DNA of 64,000 bases from Salvator merianae (lineage: Eukaryota > Chordata > Lepidosauria > Squamata > Teiidae), in contig QVOM02000023.1 in the NCBI GenBank assembly GCA_003586115.2, positions 2,727,283-2,791,282 on the forward strand. Reading direction: 5' to 3'. The notes beneath the pieces were generated by a model that worked only from the letters and a program-made list of their open reading frames with translations, was not told the DNA's origin and did not search any database. Positions 24,086-35,994 of this stretch are shown piece after piece (positions within the stretch are counted from its first letter, which is position 1; each line of letters begins with the position of its first letter). The position numbers and the translations under genes were made by a program.

Positions 24086-24279
24086 CTTGTCCATCTTAAT
24101 GCGCTCCCTGCTTTATTGTTTCACAGCAGCATAACCTTGTGGGTTTAGTTTAATCTGGAAATCTACATTTTGATAAGAGACGATAGGGAAAGCGTATGCA
24201 CAGCGGCTCTGCTTGTGATATTGGATATTTTTCCCAACTCATTGTTGCCCTAGCAACCATCCTGAACTCTAATATCTAA

Positions 24280-24740
24280 GGCTGCTGACCCATGAATTGA
24301 GCGCAGGGCTTATGCAAATAGATTCACCTAATTTTTTTCTTTGTATTTGCTAACATCAGACTGGCATAAAAGGGCATTAGGCAGTTCCACAACTTGTCTG
24401 ACAGGTGTACTCCCGGCTCTGGCAGCGCGGACGCCTCCATGTCAGAAATGGAAGCCATAATTAGAGCAAGGAACAGAATGAACGTCAAACGAATTACCCG
24501 GCAGCAGATCATATTTGTCAGGAAGGATGGCATACATAAAAATTAAGTGACAGTACACGGCGGGGTAATGAAAGAAAAATGAAAGATTTGCCCATACGCT
24601 CCTCCTCGCCGGCTACAAGCGCACGTCTCGGCTCTGCACGACAAATTACACCGCCGGGTCTCCAGGCGCCCGTTGCTTCGCCACAAGTCGGCATCCGCGG
24701 AGCGCGGCAGGATGAGGCCCACTGAAAGAAACACCTGACG
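24280..24740. promoter_or_regulatory. Candidate intronic conserved non-coding block
   Basis: A repeat-free stretch with ACAACTTGTCTGACAGGTGT, GCCATAATTAGAGC, ACGAATTACCC, CATAAAAATTAAGTGAC and CGACAAATTACACC. Density of AATTA cores with intervening CpG-containing unique sequence suggests an enhancer. Candidate only. Confidence 0.3.
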
Positions 24741-25317
24741 GTGGATGGGCAGGATAAAACTTCTGGTGGTCCTTGCTGTGTCCTTAATGCGAGGAAGCCC
24801 CTCACCCTATTCGGACAGGGAAGAGAAGCGCATTGGATCAGTTGACCCCCGTGGAAAATTTGTGGCATCAGCTCGCCCTTAGCCAGGGGCCTAAGAAAGA
24901 AGCCTGCAGCGGCTGCACTTTTTGACCGCCGGCCTGTTGCTCTTGGAAGGCGAGATGCGCTCCTTAGGATGTCAGGATTGTGATCAATTCAGCTGTACCT
25001 TGGTGGAAGGCCTCAGGAGGGGCATAGGCCTCACGGTGGGGACAAGGAAATATTTTGCGGAGGGGTATTTGGCTTGCAAGCTCTTCCCAGGGGTTATGGG
25101 GACCATGACGTTGGCTGGCTTTCTGCACAGTCTTTCCAAACAAAGGGTCCCCTCCACTTGGGGGCTTACTAGCCCCACACACAGTACCACGCTCTGTGGG
25201 GGGACTTTGAAATTTGCCTGAGGGTTTAAGCGGCTTAGAAGGTAAAAACACCTCAGCATCACAATGCACTATTGAAATGTAAAATGAAAGGTCAGGTGAA
25301 TAGCATAAGATCAGCTA

Positions 25318-25545
25318 GGAATAGGTGGTTTGCCTCCAGGTTGGGAAGACAGGCAGGATACCTGTCAAGGCCATTTGCAGGGAGTTGAGAACAGGTGAAG
25401 GTTTTGCCTAATTGGTGGACCACTGTGTGAGATGGGATGCTGGACTAGGCGGGCTGTAGCCTGATCCAGCAGGGCTCTTGTTCATTCATGGAGGACAGGT
25501 GTATTCATGGCTACTAGAACGGATGCCTGGGTGCCACCTCCAGGT
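25318..25545 (+). repeat. CR1/L3-type LINE 3' tail
   Basis: Partial tail unit with GGGAAGACAGGCAGG, CATTTGCAGGGAGTTG and GCCTGATCCAGCAGGGCTC, then the start of another unit. Confidence 0.8.
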
Positions 25546-26137
25546 TCACAGTTGGGGCTAATGAAGCTCTTAGAGTCATTTGACTTAGAATTAGGATGCA
25601 GAAGTTGATGGGGCGATGATAGTGTTACCTTGCAGGACTTCTTTTCCGTTATCTAGAGAGAACTTCTAAGATTTCAGAATCCTGTAATTCTTTGTGCCTG
25701 ATCACCCTGCAGTGGTAGATCAGATTCACGGAAGAGGGGTGGCATGGCAGATTTGCTGTGTTATCTGGGCAAGAGCAGGGATAAGAGCCTTGTTCTCTTG
25801 GTGCAGTTGTAGACCGTAAGCCACCCAGGTGTCGTAAGCAACGCAGCTAAAAAGTGGGAGCCACCAACCTGTATCTGTCCTGCCCTCCCAAAGTGTGCAG
25901 AGTAACAGCAGCTGCCTGACGTTTGGGGGAAGGTGAGTTTTCCAGGGTCCAAAGGCACAGACTCACTTGCTGGGTTTTGTCCTTATCAGCCCAGGAGGGG
26001 CAAAATTGAAGCTTGGAGCAAGCGTCATTCCATAGCACCCTGGGAGGTCGCTTTTGGGAATCATCCTGGCTCAGAGGAACAAATGAATCGTCACAAAGCC
26101 GTAGTGTGACAATCTGAGAGTCCAGAGCTTTCCTCCC

Positions 26138-26140
26138 TCC

Positions 26141-26177
<37 letters not shown>

Positions 26178-26178
26178 G
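26138..26178. repeat. (TC)n(AC)n microsatellite
   Basis: About 12 TC units followed by about 8 AC units. Confidence 0.97.
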
Positions 26179-26259
26179 AGCCACACTTGCTTCTCCGACG
26201 TCCCCAAGCCTTTCCCCTCCAAAGAGGTTCCTTCCACCCACAGCCTTCTACTCTGCTGG

Positions 26260-26860
26260 GGAGAACTTCCTGGTTAATAGCCTCCGATTAGTCTCATCTT
26301 GTCAAATTGGTTGATGTGATGCATTGCCAAGCCTTGGCTGATTAAATCGGAAGTCTTGTGCACTTTCGTAGAAGATGCTCATTATGAGAGATTCCCACTT
26401 AAGGCTGGACAGGCCATGGAGACAACTGAGCTTGTCAGCCTTTTATCCTGGCACTTGCTTAAAAATTAATTCTCTCTCTCTCGCCCCCTCTTTTTTTCCC
26501 TTTCCCTTTTTATTTTTTCCTAAGCCCCGAGCCCTGCCCATCTATTTGCTGACAGTGCCACCATGATCGGTAAATACCCAGGGTAGGACGAATCGAGTAG
26601 GGGTGGGCCCGGGCTGCCCCACGGACCTTCTTAATGCAAGAGAGCGGCTTAATGCATAGAAATCTAACGAGGAGCGCAGCGCACTCATCCATAACATAAA
26701 CACTGTCGCCCCGCTTTGATCGAAGACCATCGGGAAGCTTTATCTGGAATGACAATTTCGTGTTGAACAAAGGATTGTACGAGTGCGGAACACCAAGCCG
26801 TAACTTTCCGAGCCCTGGGAGAGGAAGCCGCATGACCCAGGAGTGTCTGTTTCACAAACG
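26260..26860. promoter_or_regulatory. Candidate intronic conserved non-coding block
   Basis: Repeat-free apart from a short TC/T run near 26470-26520. Contains CTCCGATTAGTCTCATC, the near-palindrome GCCAAGCCTTGGC, GCTGATTAAATCGG, GCTCATTATGAGAG and CTTAAAAATTAATTC, then AGCTTTATCTGG. Candidate enhancer only. Confidence 0.28.
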
Positions 26861-28379
26861 CCAAAGGCCGCCGAATTGTGTTGCCTTACCAAACTGTATC
26901 GCACATATTCAGATCTTTACACCCTTTCCCTTCACCACAGGGTCCTTAGGAAAGCTGTGTGAAACGGACATCTTTTGGCTAACCAGAGCTGATATCCTGG
27001 TGGTCCAACCCTGTGCAAAATTGAGCTCTCAGGAATGGGAGGTCCCTGCTGGAGCATGTCAGGGTCGGTCAGCATTCCACTGTTGCTCGCCAGGACTGTA
27101 AGGAAAACTCCCATGCCCGGTTCAGAGGCCACAGCCCTTTTGCTAGAGTTTGCAGAAACCAACTTCAGCTGTCTCTTGAAATGGTAGATTTCTAGGAGGA
27201 AGAGGAGACAGAAGAGGAAAAGGCCGGCCTGAAGAATTAAATGTTGCCTTGTCGTCACTAGCTTTGGGTGAAATGTACGCTGTCCTTTATATCAGTGATT
27301 GGGGCTGTTCAGCCTTCAGTATGCTGAGCTACTGGATTTTGGAAGGATGGCTGCTCGTTTCTGGATGAATTCCAAATACTGAATTCCTGTTTGCAGAGCA
27401 GATAGTTTTTGCTGGGGGAATAGATTTTATTTTAGAGGGAGAGGAGATGAAGTATTGTCCAGTTGGACTCTTCTTCCAAATAGCTTTGGATTACGTAGGA
27501 CAATCGTCTCCGAATCCCAGGACCTCATTTTCTTTTGTGGCCAGATCTGACAGCCTTCTCTCTCCTCTTGGCATCATCCTTAGCCATGCCTGAATTCGCC
27601 CAGGGTAGTTCATTAAAAGAAATGGTAGTTACTGAGCTCCTCTGGATGGCTTTCTGTGCGGCGCACCTCGGGCATGGCTGGGGCAGAGGCTGTGTTGGCA
27701 TAGACCTGGGCATTTCTGTCTTGCTCAGAATGATGGGAAGTGGGCACAGGGGGGGGAGACGGGCAGGCATGTTAAACAATGAGAGCTTTTTTGCTTTTTT
27801 CAAGAGGAGATCACTTTACTCTTTAACAACAGCGTCATTGGTCTAGCTCCTAAGCAGAAGAAGCATCACCCTCCCACACAAATTGCGCAACTTTCTTTTG
27901 AAGTGAATGTGCCCAGAGATGAAGGCAGTTTCTCACTGTGGCTCCAGGCAATCCCAGGTGGTGGAAGACCTGTGGACCCTCCTGATCCTCTAACCCCTAT
28001 AGTTAAGTTAACCTTGCAACTGAAGACCTAGGAAGGGTTGGTGGCAGTGATACCCACAAAGCCACTGATTTCCAGTTGATGGGAATGCAGTTCCAGAGGG
28101 GGGACCGCGTTTATTTCACATTTGGTCGCCAGTGTGCCTGGCGCCGGAGTAGTTCGTTCCCGCCGTGCCAAAACCTCGCACGGTTTTTAACCTGCCCTGA
28201 AATTGGCCACATTGTCGGCAGATGTGCCGATGAGGGTGCCAGACCCGTCCCGAAGCCTACGCCCCGTTTCTTCTGTAAAAGCATCCGCCCTGCGTCCTCT
28301 AGGCCACTACTGCTTCTAAATCTCCGCATGCAGGGCCAGGTCTGGAACATCAGAGGTGGCTTTTTAACAGCTCCTGTGA

Positions 28380-28600
28380 TATCCTACTTATAATGCAAGG
28401 TGGTGTCTCCTTACAGGGCAGAATTATTGAATGCAGATCCAGCCACGTCTTTGCATTTGGAGAATAGCATTCAGTTTGCGTTGTTCCTCTCAATCAGCTG
28501 CCGCTGTGATCTCGTTTCTCGGCAAATGGAGGCATTTTTATCAGCTCTGGTCTTCCTGAATGGGTTTGAGGGGGGCGTGTTTGAGAAGCGTGTGTGCTGA
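28380..28600. promoter_or_regulatory. Weak candidate non-coding block
   Basis: Unique sequence with AGAATTATTGAATGCAG, TTTGCATTTGG (octamer-like) and CTCAATCAGCTGCC. Weak support. Confidence 0.18.
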
Positions 28601-29270
28601 TCTACAAACCATCATTTCTTTGTGCTTAATTTCTGGACCTTAACTGTTCTGTTCAGCTCTCAGCCTTCAGTTCAGGTGAAGAGCTTCTGGTCAGGTGAAA
28701 TTGGAAAATTAGTGGGCATCCCACTGGATTGGCATCCAGAGCTTGGGCTGGTAGCATTGTTTGTTGCAGAAAGCCCAAAAAAATCAGAAGTAAAACTGTG
28801 CTTTAAGTTCATGATTTATACAGCATATCTGGTGATATCCCAGAATTGGAAATTTGCAAATAAGGAAACAATAAAGGAATAGTACAGAAAGCTTTCAGAG
28901 ATTCTGTCCGATGAATATATCTAGGACTGCTGGGCAGATCTAAGAAGGAAAACATTTTACAGGTTTGCTACCCTTTAAAGGCACTGTGGAAAACTGACTC
29001 AACTTGGATAAATCAATGCATACAGACAGACCATAATGTCTAGGTATGAAAGGTTATATGCAACAGCGTAACCCCTGAAGATGTTAGGAATATTGCTGTT
29101 GATTTCTGGAGTGTGACGGAAAGTGTACTGTTATTTAATAAGAAATAATTAAAAGAAAAAAACTACTTGTCATGCAAGCACACTTTTTACTAACATCCAG
29201 AGGGAGCAAGCGTGAACCTCAGATTGCCTTTCTAAAGAAAATAATCCATGTTTCTTGACTTCTCTTACAG

Positions 29271-29365
29271 TGGGAACACCTTACTATATGTCCCCAGAAA
29301 GAATACACGAAAATGGCTATAATTTTAAATCGGATATTTGGTCTTTGGGCTGCTTATTATATGAG
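29271..29365 (+). CDS. NEK6: NEK6 exon, V208 to E239 (P+1 loop, APE-equivalent)
   Basis: The 95 bp complete V208 and encode residues 209-239 (phase 1/0): [18 protein letters not shown] through GCLLYE. The acceptor is TCTCTTACAG and the donor GAG|GTAAGT. The exon contains GTPYYMSPE (P+1 loop and APE-like motif) and SDIWSLGC, the conserved aspartate of subdomain IX. Confidence 0.97.
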
Positions 29366-29616
29366 GTAAGTTTCATATCTTATATTTATACACATCGTGC
29401 AAAGAAGGGATGAAAAGAGTTGGACAGCAAATCGTTTAGGCCAAATGGCGGCCTTCCATGCATTCCTAGACTACCAGCATTCTGAGCCAGTCCCAGAAGA
29501 GATTCTTTGATTCTCTTTGTTTGATTCTAACAAATTGGGGAGGGAATGTTGACCTGGAAGGGAAAAGAAGGCAGTTCGATGAACCCATACAGTTTGCAAC
29601 ATTAGGAGATCTTGGC

Positions 29617-30238
29617 AAAAGAGAGAAAAGATAGCTGTTTTCAAGTATCTGAAGGGCTGTCACAGTGCAGAAGGATTGGCCCTATTCTCAGTTGCGCAAG
29701 AAGGAAGGACTACAACAACAACAACATTAAACTTTATTGTTGTAGCCATTGCCATAACAAATGTACAAACATAAAACATAGTAAAAGTATTATACATTTA
29801 AATTACAAATATTTCAACCGATATGGGCCTTTCTAATTTTAAGTGCAGCCCGAATAAAACAAGCTACCTGGAACGTAACATGGGGGAAAACATCGGCTAG
29901 GAGAAAACATATTAGATCCTCCTCTGGTTGCGTGTAATTACATATAATTCCACCAAGGAGATTAGTCCTTATGGAGTCATAAAGAAACAATGGGATGAAA
30001 CTTCAAGGGAGTAGATACAGGCTAGATATTAGGAAAAACTTCCTGACCGTAAGGGCAATCAGTCATTGGAACAGGTTACCACAGGAGGTGGTCGGCTCTC
30101 CTTCGCTGGAGGTCTTCAAGGAGAGGCTGGACAGATATCAGTCTGGGATGCTTTAGTGAATCCTGCATTGAGCAGGGGTTGGACTCGATGACCCTAGAGG
30201 TCCCTTCCAACTCTATGATTCTATGATTCTATGATTCA
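29617..30238 (+). repeat. CR1 LINE 3' end, interrupted
   Basis: The left part (to 29712) and right part (from 29984) join to give the same sequence as the copies at 1172-1543 and 52313-52612. The 3' end is three ATTCTATG units at 30210-30238. A 271-bp foreign segment sits between. Confidence 0.92.
29713..29983 (-). mobile_element. 271-bp insertion nested in CR1
   Basis: The left end on plus is (CAA)4 then CATTAAACTTTATTGTTG, so on the minus strand the element ends AATAAAGTTTAATG plus (TTG)n. This looks like the 3' end of a 5'-truncated retroposon. No family was recognised and no clear target duplication is seen. Confidence 0.7.
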
Positions 30239-30371
30239 AAGTTGTACCAAAAGGGTATTGATAGCTGTTGCATGGATCTTGAAATTGGATCATTTCAGAA
30301 GTCTTTGCTTGTGTATGGCAGCATTAGGTTTCATGTTATTTAACTCAAAGTATTGAATTTAAAGAGTTTAA

Positions 30372-31080
30372 ACATAAGAACAGAGGAGAAGCCCTGCTGG
30401 ATCAGGCCACAGCCCATCTAGTCCAGCATCCTGCCTCACACAGTGGCCCACCAATTGCTTCTGGGCATCTCAAGCAGAAGACGAAGGCAAAACCTTCACC
30501 TCCTCTCCACTCCCTGCCAATGGCCTTTAGAGGCATCCTGCCTGTCTCTCCACCCTGCAGGTGGTATCTAGGCATCAATTCTAGATAAGAATGTAAGAGA
30601 AGCCCTGCTGAATCAGGCTGCACCCCATCTAGTCCAGCATCCTGTCTCAGACAGTGGCCCACCAACTGCTTCTGGGCATCTGAAGCGGAAGACAAAGGCA
30701 AAACCTTCACCTGCTCTTGACTCCCTGCAAATGGCCTTTAATGGCATCCTGCCTGTCTCTCCAACCTGGAGGTGGTACCTAGGCATCCATACTAGTAGCC
30801 ATTGATACACCTGTCCTCCATGAATCTGTCCAGTTCGTTCTTAGAGCTGTCACCACCTCTTCCAGTAGTAAATTCCACAGACCAGTGACACTCTGAATGA
30901 CAAAATCCTTACCCCTGTCAGTCCTAACTCTCCTGTCCATCAGCTTCATTGAGTGCTCCTGGTCCTAGCGTTGTGCAAGAGAGAAAATAATTTTTCTCTG
31001 TCCGCCTTTTCCATACTGTGCATGATTTTATATACTTCAGTCAGGTCCCCTCTTAAAAGTCTATAATGATGCAGCAGTCT
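30372..31080 (-). repeat. CR1/L3-type LINE 3' end, two tail units
   Basis: Reads CATAAGAACAGAGGAG..CCTGCTGGATCAGGCC on plus. Two tail units precede the RT ORF end (AAATTCCACAGACC, CTTCAGTCAGGTCCCCTCTT). 5' truncated near 31080. Confidence 0.87.
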
Positions 31081-32161
31081 GGCATTCAATACCTTTAGTT
31101 TATTACTTTTATCTTAGGATATTCTCAAAATCCTATACAAGAGCCTCACAGTAGATTAAAATGTGACCTGTATTGATGGAAAGAACTTGAACATAAATGC
31201 TGTCCTGTGTCTTGATACCAGATGTATCAGTTCAGGGCAAGTTACTTAGGCTGAGCGCTTTCCACCGTCGCCTCAAAGCTGCAAATCTCCGGAGGCCCCT
31301 GGGGTTGAGAGCGCAGACCAGCGGGCCCAGGTGCTCTCTGGGAGTCTCGCTTCCCTAATGCTCCTTGGGCAGAGCTGCAAAGTGCATCTTAACCTTGGTG
31401 GGAAGAGGACCTCAGGGACAAGCTGCTATGAACTAAAGACGAATTTCAGGATTTTACAAAATTTGGAAGAGTGGGGAAGGCTTCTGGCATCAGTGAAGAG
31501 CCAAGGTGGGAGTCGGCACGCTTGCGACTCTTCAGCCACTTGTGGGTTGAGGTCACCGGACAGTTGAGAGAGGCCATTAGAATAATACCCAGTTGTCCAT
31601 GGCGGTTTTGGGGAAAAGAAATGCTCCCCAGCGTAAAGTCTCGGCATCTGTCCCGCGATAAGAGACGTCGTGATGGTGCAGGAGTTTCTGGGAAGCCGGC
31701 AACCAACGGGCAGTCATAATGAGAGGTTTGTCGAACAAGGCAGCATCCTTGCATTGGGGGTTTCAGGTCAGTTATCCAACGGTTCGATAGAGGTTGGTTA
31801 ATTTCTTGGTCGTGTGCAGAAGCCCCAGGCCGGGGGCGTGGAGAGACGGGAGGGAGACACGGCCCAGAAAAGTCAGTAAGCAAAATCAGTGGGATGCTGC
31901 TATAGGGAGAACGCGGCGTTTGGGAGAGCAGCTCAGCGTGGCCCTGACTGCCCTCCGCTTGGCTTCCGAGGGCTCTGCTGCCACCGTCTCCGCGCCTGTG
32001 GCCGAAGGGGAGCCCCTCCCCTTAAAAGGAGTGCAACTTAAGGGAGCCACCGCAGTGCTTCTGGCCCATCCAGCGCAGCGGTGGTTGGGCGGCCAAGAGG
32101 AGGGTCCTGCTTTCTCCTGGGCAAAAGCCTCCCCGCGTGAGACGCCGCTGACCGCTTACGT

Positions 32162-32650
32162 TGTTGTAGAAATCAACGGGACCAAGCGAAAATCAGGGCA
32201 AAGCTGCAGCTTTATTCTTTACTAGTGCACTAGGGCAACTGTGCCGTTAATCAAAAACAATGGAGTCGCACGTTTTGGCGATCAAAACAAAGCTTATATA
32301 GAGTAATACAAAATGAGCAAATTATAATAGGCGTGATTCAAGTATACATAATCATACTCTTGACCAATGACATTTAAAAATATAAAGAAAGCGTAATACC
32401 ACTAACTGAATACAGTAGCGCCTCAAATAAGCTGATAACAAGTCAAGCTAGAACAAAGAGCTTTCTCTGCTTCAAGGCTTCAAGAGTAACTTCTTCTGCT
32501 ACTAAATTCATCGTATCCATTAGTTCCCAGCGCTTCATGCTTAGCTGTGCACATTCTTCTTTTTGCTCAAGCTGAAATGCACTCTGTATATTGCTCCGAA
32601 CTCCCATAATCCTCCTCAGAAGACTCCATTTTGGCTTCACAGCCCTCACA
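32162..32650 (-). mobile_element. Endogenous retrovirus solo LTR
   Basis: The 489-bp element begins TGTGAGGG and ends CTACAACA on the minus strand, with TG..CA termini. ACGT flanks both sides (32158-32161 and 32651-32654), a 4-bp target duplication. On the minus strand a TATA-like TATATAAGC (near 32292-32302) precedes an AATAAA (32211-32216), in the order U3-R-U5. No gag/pol/env sequence adjoins, so recombination has left one LTR. Class is uncertain; a 4-bp duplication fits gammaretrovirus-like elements. Confidence 0.85.
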
Positions 32651-33429
32651 ACGTTCAGGAGCTTGTTGCTAAATGTCTAGGCCACCTATCAGTGCAGCCT
32701 TAAGGCCCGGTGAAGGTGGCGTTTCTGTGACACACTTGCTGGGAAATGGAGGAATTTTCTTTGGCGGGTCTACAGAAGCTTTGGCTCTGGTAAGAGAGAG
32801 CGGGCTAGAATGCTATGGGCAGTTCCTCCATCTTCTCACCGTGATAAATGGTGTTTTTTTTAGATTCTGCCTCAGCTTCACACTTAGGCCTGGGTGTCCT
32901 TTATTATTGTTGTTTTAAATGCATTTATTTTCACTCTGTTATTATAATCCTGATTGGGTCTCCAGCCCTGATCCTTCTTGCAGCAGCCTGTGGACTCATC
33001 CACAGCTTCTCAGACCCAGGAAACGTGTGTCCGCACTCGCTCCGGCCCCTGGACAAGCTCTGTCCTCCCAAAGCTCGCTGGAAAAGTGGTTGCAACTTCT
33101 TAGCAGCCCTGCAGACTGAATCCCAGCTATCTACCTTTCACTAATGAAGTGTGGATTAACTTTCCTAATCCCCTTCCTAATGAATTCCTCTGCTCTCCTG
33201 CTCCTTCCAGTACTCTTGCTTTGTAAGAAATGAAATAAGGTAAAATAGTGGCAGCGGGGGTTGATGGTGTCAAGGTTGGCTGGGGGGAAGTGGTGGTACC
33301 TGGGCCTTTGAAATTGATATTGTGCAAATAAGCTGTAAGGGCTTTATCCCCAAATTGCCTGGGGATGCACGTGCCGGCTGGAATTTGCTTTGCTGTTGCT
33401 CCGGACTGGTATGCCTGGGTGCGAAGTCA

Positions 33430-33790
33430 GATGATGCCACCTTAACCTGACATTTACAATCCCACATTGATTTCCATCAGATCTTAGTGGGGAAGCCTTC
33501 ACCATCTCCTGGCGATCTGTCATCAAGATAACTTGCAGGAGATAAAAATAAGTTCTCCGTTCCCTGAAAATAGCTGCAAGCAACAGCTTTGGCAGTTCTA
33601 GCAAGATGAGCAATTTAAACTCAGGGAGCAATTTATATTTCCTTAGACCATCCAGAGCGGTGGTGGTGGTGGGGGGGGGGGGTCAGTTTGAAAGGGAGAT
33701 CTCCCCGTTCTGCTGTAATTGTTCTAATCTAGATGTCAAAAGCAGAATAAAAATGAAACCGTTTCTAACAGCCTCTGAGGGCCTCTGACC
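33430..33790. promoter_or_regulatory. Candidate intronic conserved non-coding block
   Basis: Repeat-free apart from a poly-G run at 33671-33681. Contains GCAATTTAAACTC, GCAATTTATATTTCC, CTGTAATTGTTCTAATC and GAATAAAAATGAAACC. Candidate only. Confidence 0.25.
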
Positions 33791-34754
33791 GCCTTTGACT
33801 CACCCAGAAAAACCTCGTGCGGCGCTCAGGTTATGCTACCCTGGTCATTAGGAAAACTGAAGGTTCTGCCCGTTTTTACCAGCATCTTTTCAGATTTCCC
33901 ACTGTATGCCTTGAACCACCGGTTGGCTGGAGCTCATTTGGAGCACAGTCTCCGCTTAGGATCACTTTGGAGTCAGCTTTGCTGTGAAGTTTCCCTCTTC
34001 TTCAAGTGTTTCCTCCTTTCTAGCCGGTTGCTGAGTGTGTGCCTCCAACGACTTTGCACCTTTGACTCATGGTTGACCGTGGGATAAGAAAGAGGTGGTC
34101 AGCCCCAAATCTCTTCCATGTTCTACACCGTTGACCAGACGTGGGGGTAGTTTATTACCCCATCCAGGGCAAAAGAGTGCTCTTTCGCAGAGGGCAGCAC
34201 TCATCCGCGTATATTGCTGCTGATCACAATTCTGCCTTTTCACCAAATTGTCCGTTGGTCTTTGCAGAGGTCCGTCCGTCCCAGGGAACACAGGAGAAAG
34301 CCTCCATTTACGTCTTCAGCAAAAAGAAACTTGAAATATCTGGCTTTGATTTTTAAAATTTTTATAGATATACAACAAATTCTTATTATCTGTCGGTACA
34401 TATCCTAACCCTCCCCCTGTGCTGAGGTAATTATATATATATTGATTGCATATCAATATCAATATCTTGACCTTGCAAGACTGGTCAGGTAGTATCTTCA
34501 AAAATGTCTTTTTATGTGGGAAACTTGTATCTGTTCTTGTACTTGCTATATCCAAAAAGGGGTTCCGTATCTGATCCCACTGTTCTCGATTTGGAGAGCC
34601 TTGCATACAGGTGTTTTTTGTAGTGTTAAAAAATCCATGCTTCCTTGTCTATGGAGCTAGCTAGAGCTTTGATAGACAGGATTGAGCCCCAATTTGGGCT
34701 CGAAGCAGCTGCTAATGCACAATTGCTCTAACATCCGTGAAGATCCTCCCCTCA

Positions 34755-35195
34755 CAGATGCCTAGGTACTGCCTCTAGGTTGGAGAGAGAGGCAGGATAC
34801 CTCTGAAGGCCATTTTCAGGGAGTCAAGAGCAGGTAATGGTTTTGCCTTTGTCTTCCGCTTAAGATGCCCAGAAGCAATTGATGGGCCACTGTGTGAGAT
34901 GGAATGCTGGGCTAGATGGGCTGTGGCCTGATCCAGCAGGGCTTCTCTTAATTCATGGAGGACAGCTATATCAATGGCTGTTAAAATGGATGCCTAAGTA
35001 CTACCTCCAGGTTGGAGTGACAGACAGAATGCCTCTAAAGATCATTTGCAGGGAGTCAAGAGCAGGTGAAGGTTTTGCCTTTGTCTTCTCCTTGAGATGC
35101 CCAGAAGCAACTCGTGGGCCACTGTGTGGGACAGGATGCTGGACCAGAAGGGTTGTGGCCTGATCCAGCAGGGCTCCTCTTAGGTTTTTATGATC
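34755..35195 (+). repeat. CR1/L3-type LINE 3' tail, two tandem units
   Basis: Two units about 232 bp apart (CCTAGGTACTGCC at 34760, CCTAAGTACTACC at 34992), each ending GGCCTGATCCAGCAGGGCT. Ends CTCTTAGGTTTTTATG. Confidence 0.87.
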
Positions 35196-35379
35196 TTACG
35201 TCCCCCCCAGCCCCCAGACACACTTGACAGCCCATACAGTGTTGCATGAGGCCCGAATCGTCCTAAAATCACCTGGTTGACCAAGACAGGTTTTTATTAT
35301 TTTGAGATCTAGTTGTTGTTTTTAACTGGTAAAGAAAGCGAACATGCGTGCTGACTGGTTCTTAAACTACCCAAGTAAA

Positions 35380-35880
35380 AAACAACAACCATGAATAATT
35401 TGCAAATATTACTTATCTCTGAAAACTATAAAATAGATGGACGAGGCCTCCTGGAAATGAGTCTGTCCGCCTCCTACACGTTTCCTCCCCCGGAGCCTCC
35501 TTTTTCCATCTCTACCTTCAAACACTGCTGGGATTTTTCTGATTGTCTAAATCAAGGCATCTGTCTTCCGGCGCCTTCCCCGTGCATGACAGTGTGCAAA
35601 AGACTAACAATTATCAAATAAACGTCCCGATTAAAATAGGAGCAGGCTGGCCGGCGAATGAAAAGGACGCCGCCTGCCTCGCCGCCACGGCTTGCGGCAG
35701 AATGGTTTTTAAAAGATCTTTTAGCCGGAGTAGATAATATCCACAATTATCCAATCGTGCTTCATTAGGAGGAGGAGGGCTTCGTGGCGGCGGGGCTGCT
35801 TGTGGGGGCAAGAGTGGCGGCGAGCACTTGAGTAGCATTACGGATTAATAAGCAGCTGGGCTCCACGCGGCTGGCAGGCT
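35380..35880. promoter_or_regulatory. Candidate intronic conserved non-coding block
   Basis: A repeat-free stretch with GACTAACAATTATCAAATAA, CCGATTAAAATAGG, AGATAATATCCACAATTATC, TGCTTCATTAGG and TACGGATTAATAAGC, mixed with CpG-rich segments. Candidate enhancer. Confidence 0.35.
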
Positions 35881-35994
35881 GGGGGAACGGAACTGCCGCT
35901 CGCCCAGCTCCGGGGCTGTTTGTGGGCAGCGTCCCCTTTGAAGGCCGGGTTGATTAGAGGGGGGGCCAGAGGTGGAGGATGGGGGGCAGCGTTC

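Larger units (their letters stand above)
22004..29270 (+). other. NEK6: NEK6 intron (V208 split)
   Basis: The 7.3-kb intron holds LINE tails at 22830-23365 and 25318-25545, microsatellites at 24029-24083 and 26138-26178, and candidate regulatory blocks at 24280-24740, 26260-26860 and 28380-28600. The remainder has no recognised feature. Confidence 0.9.
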
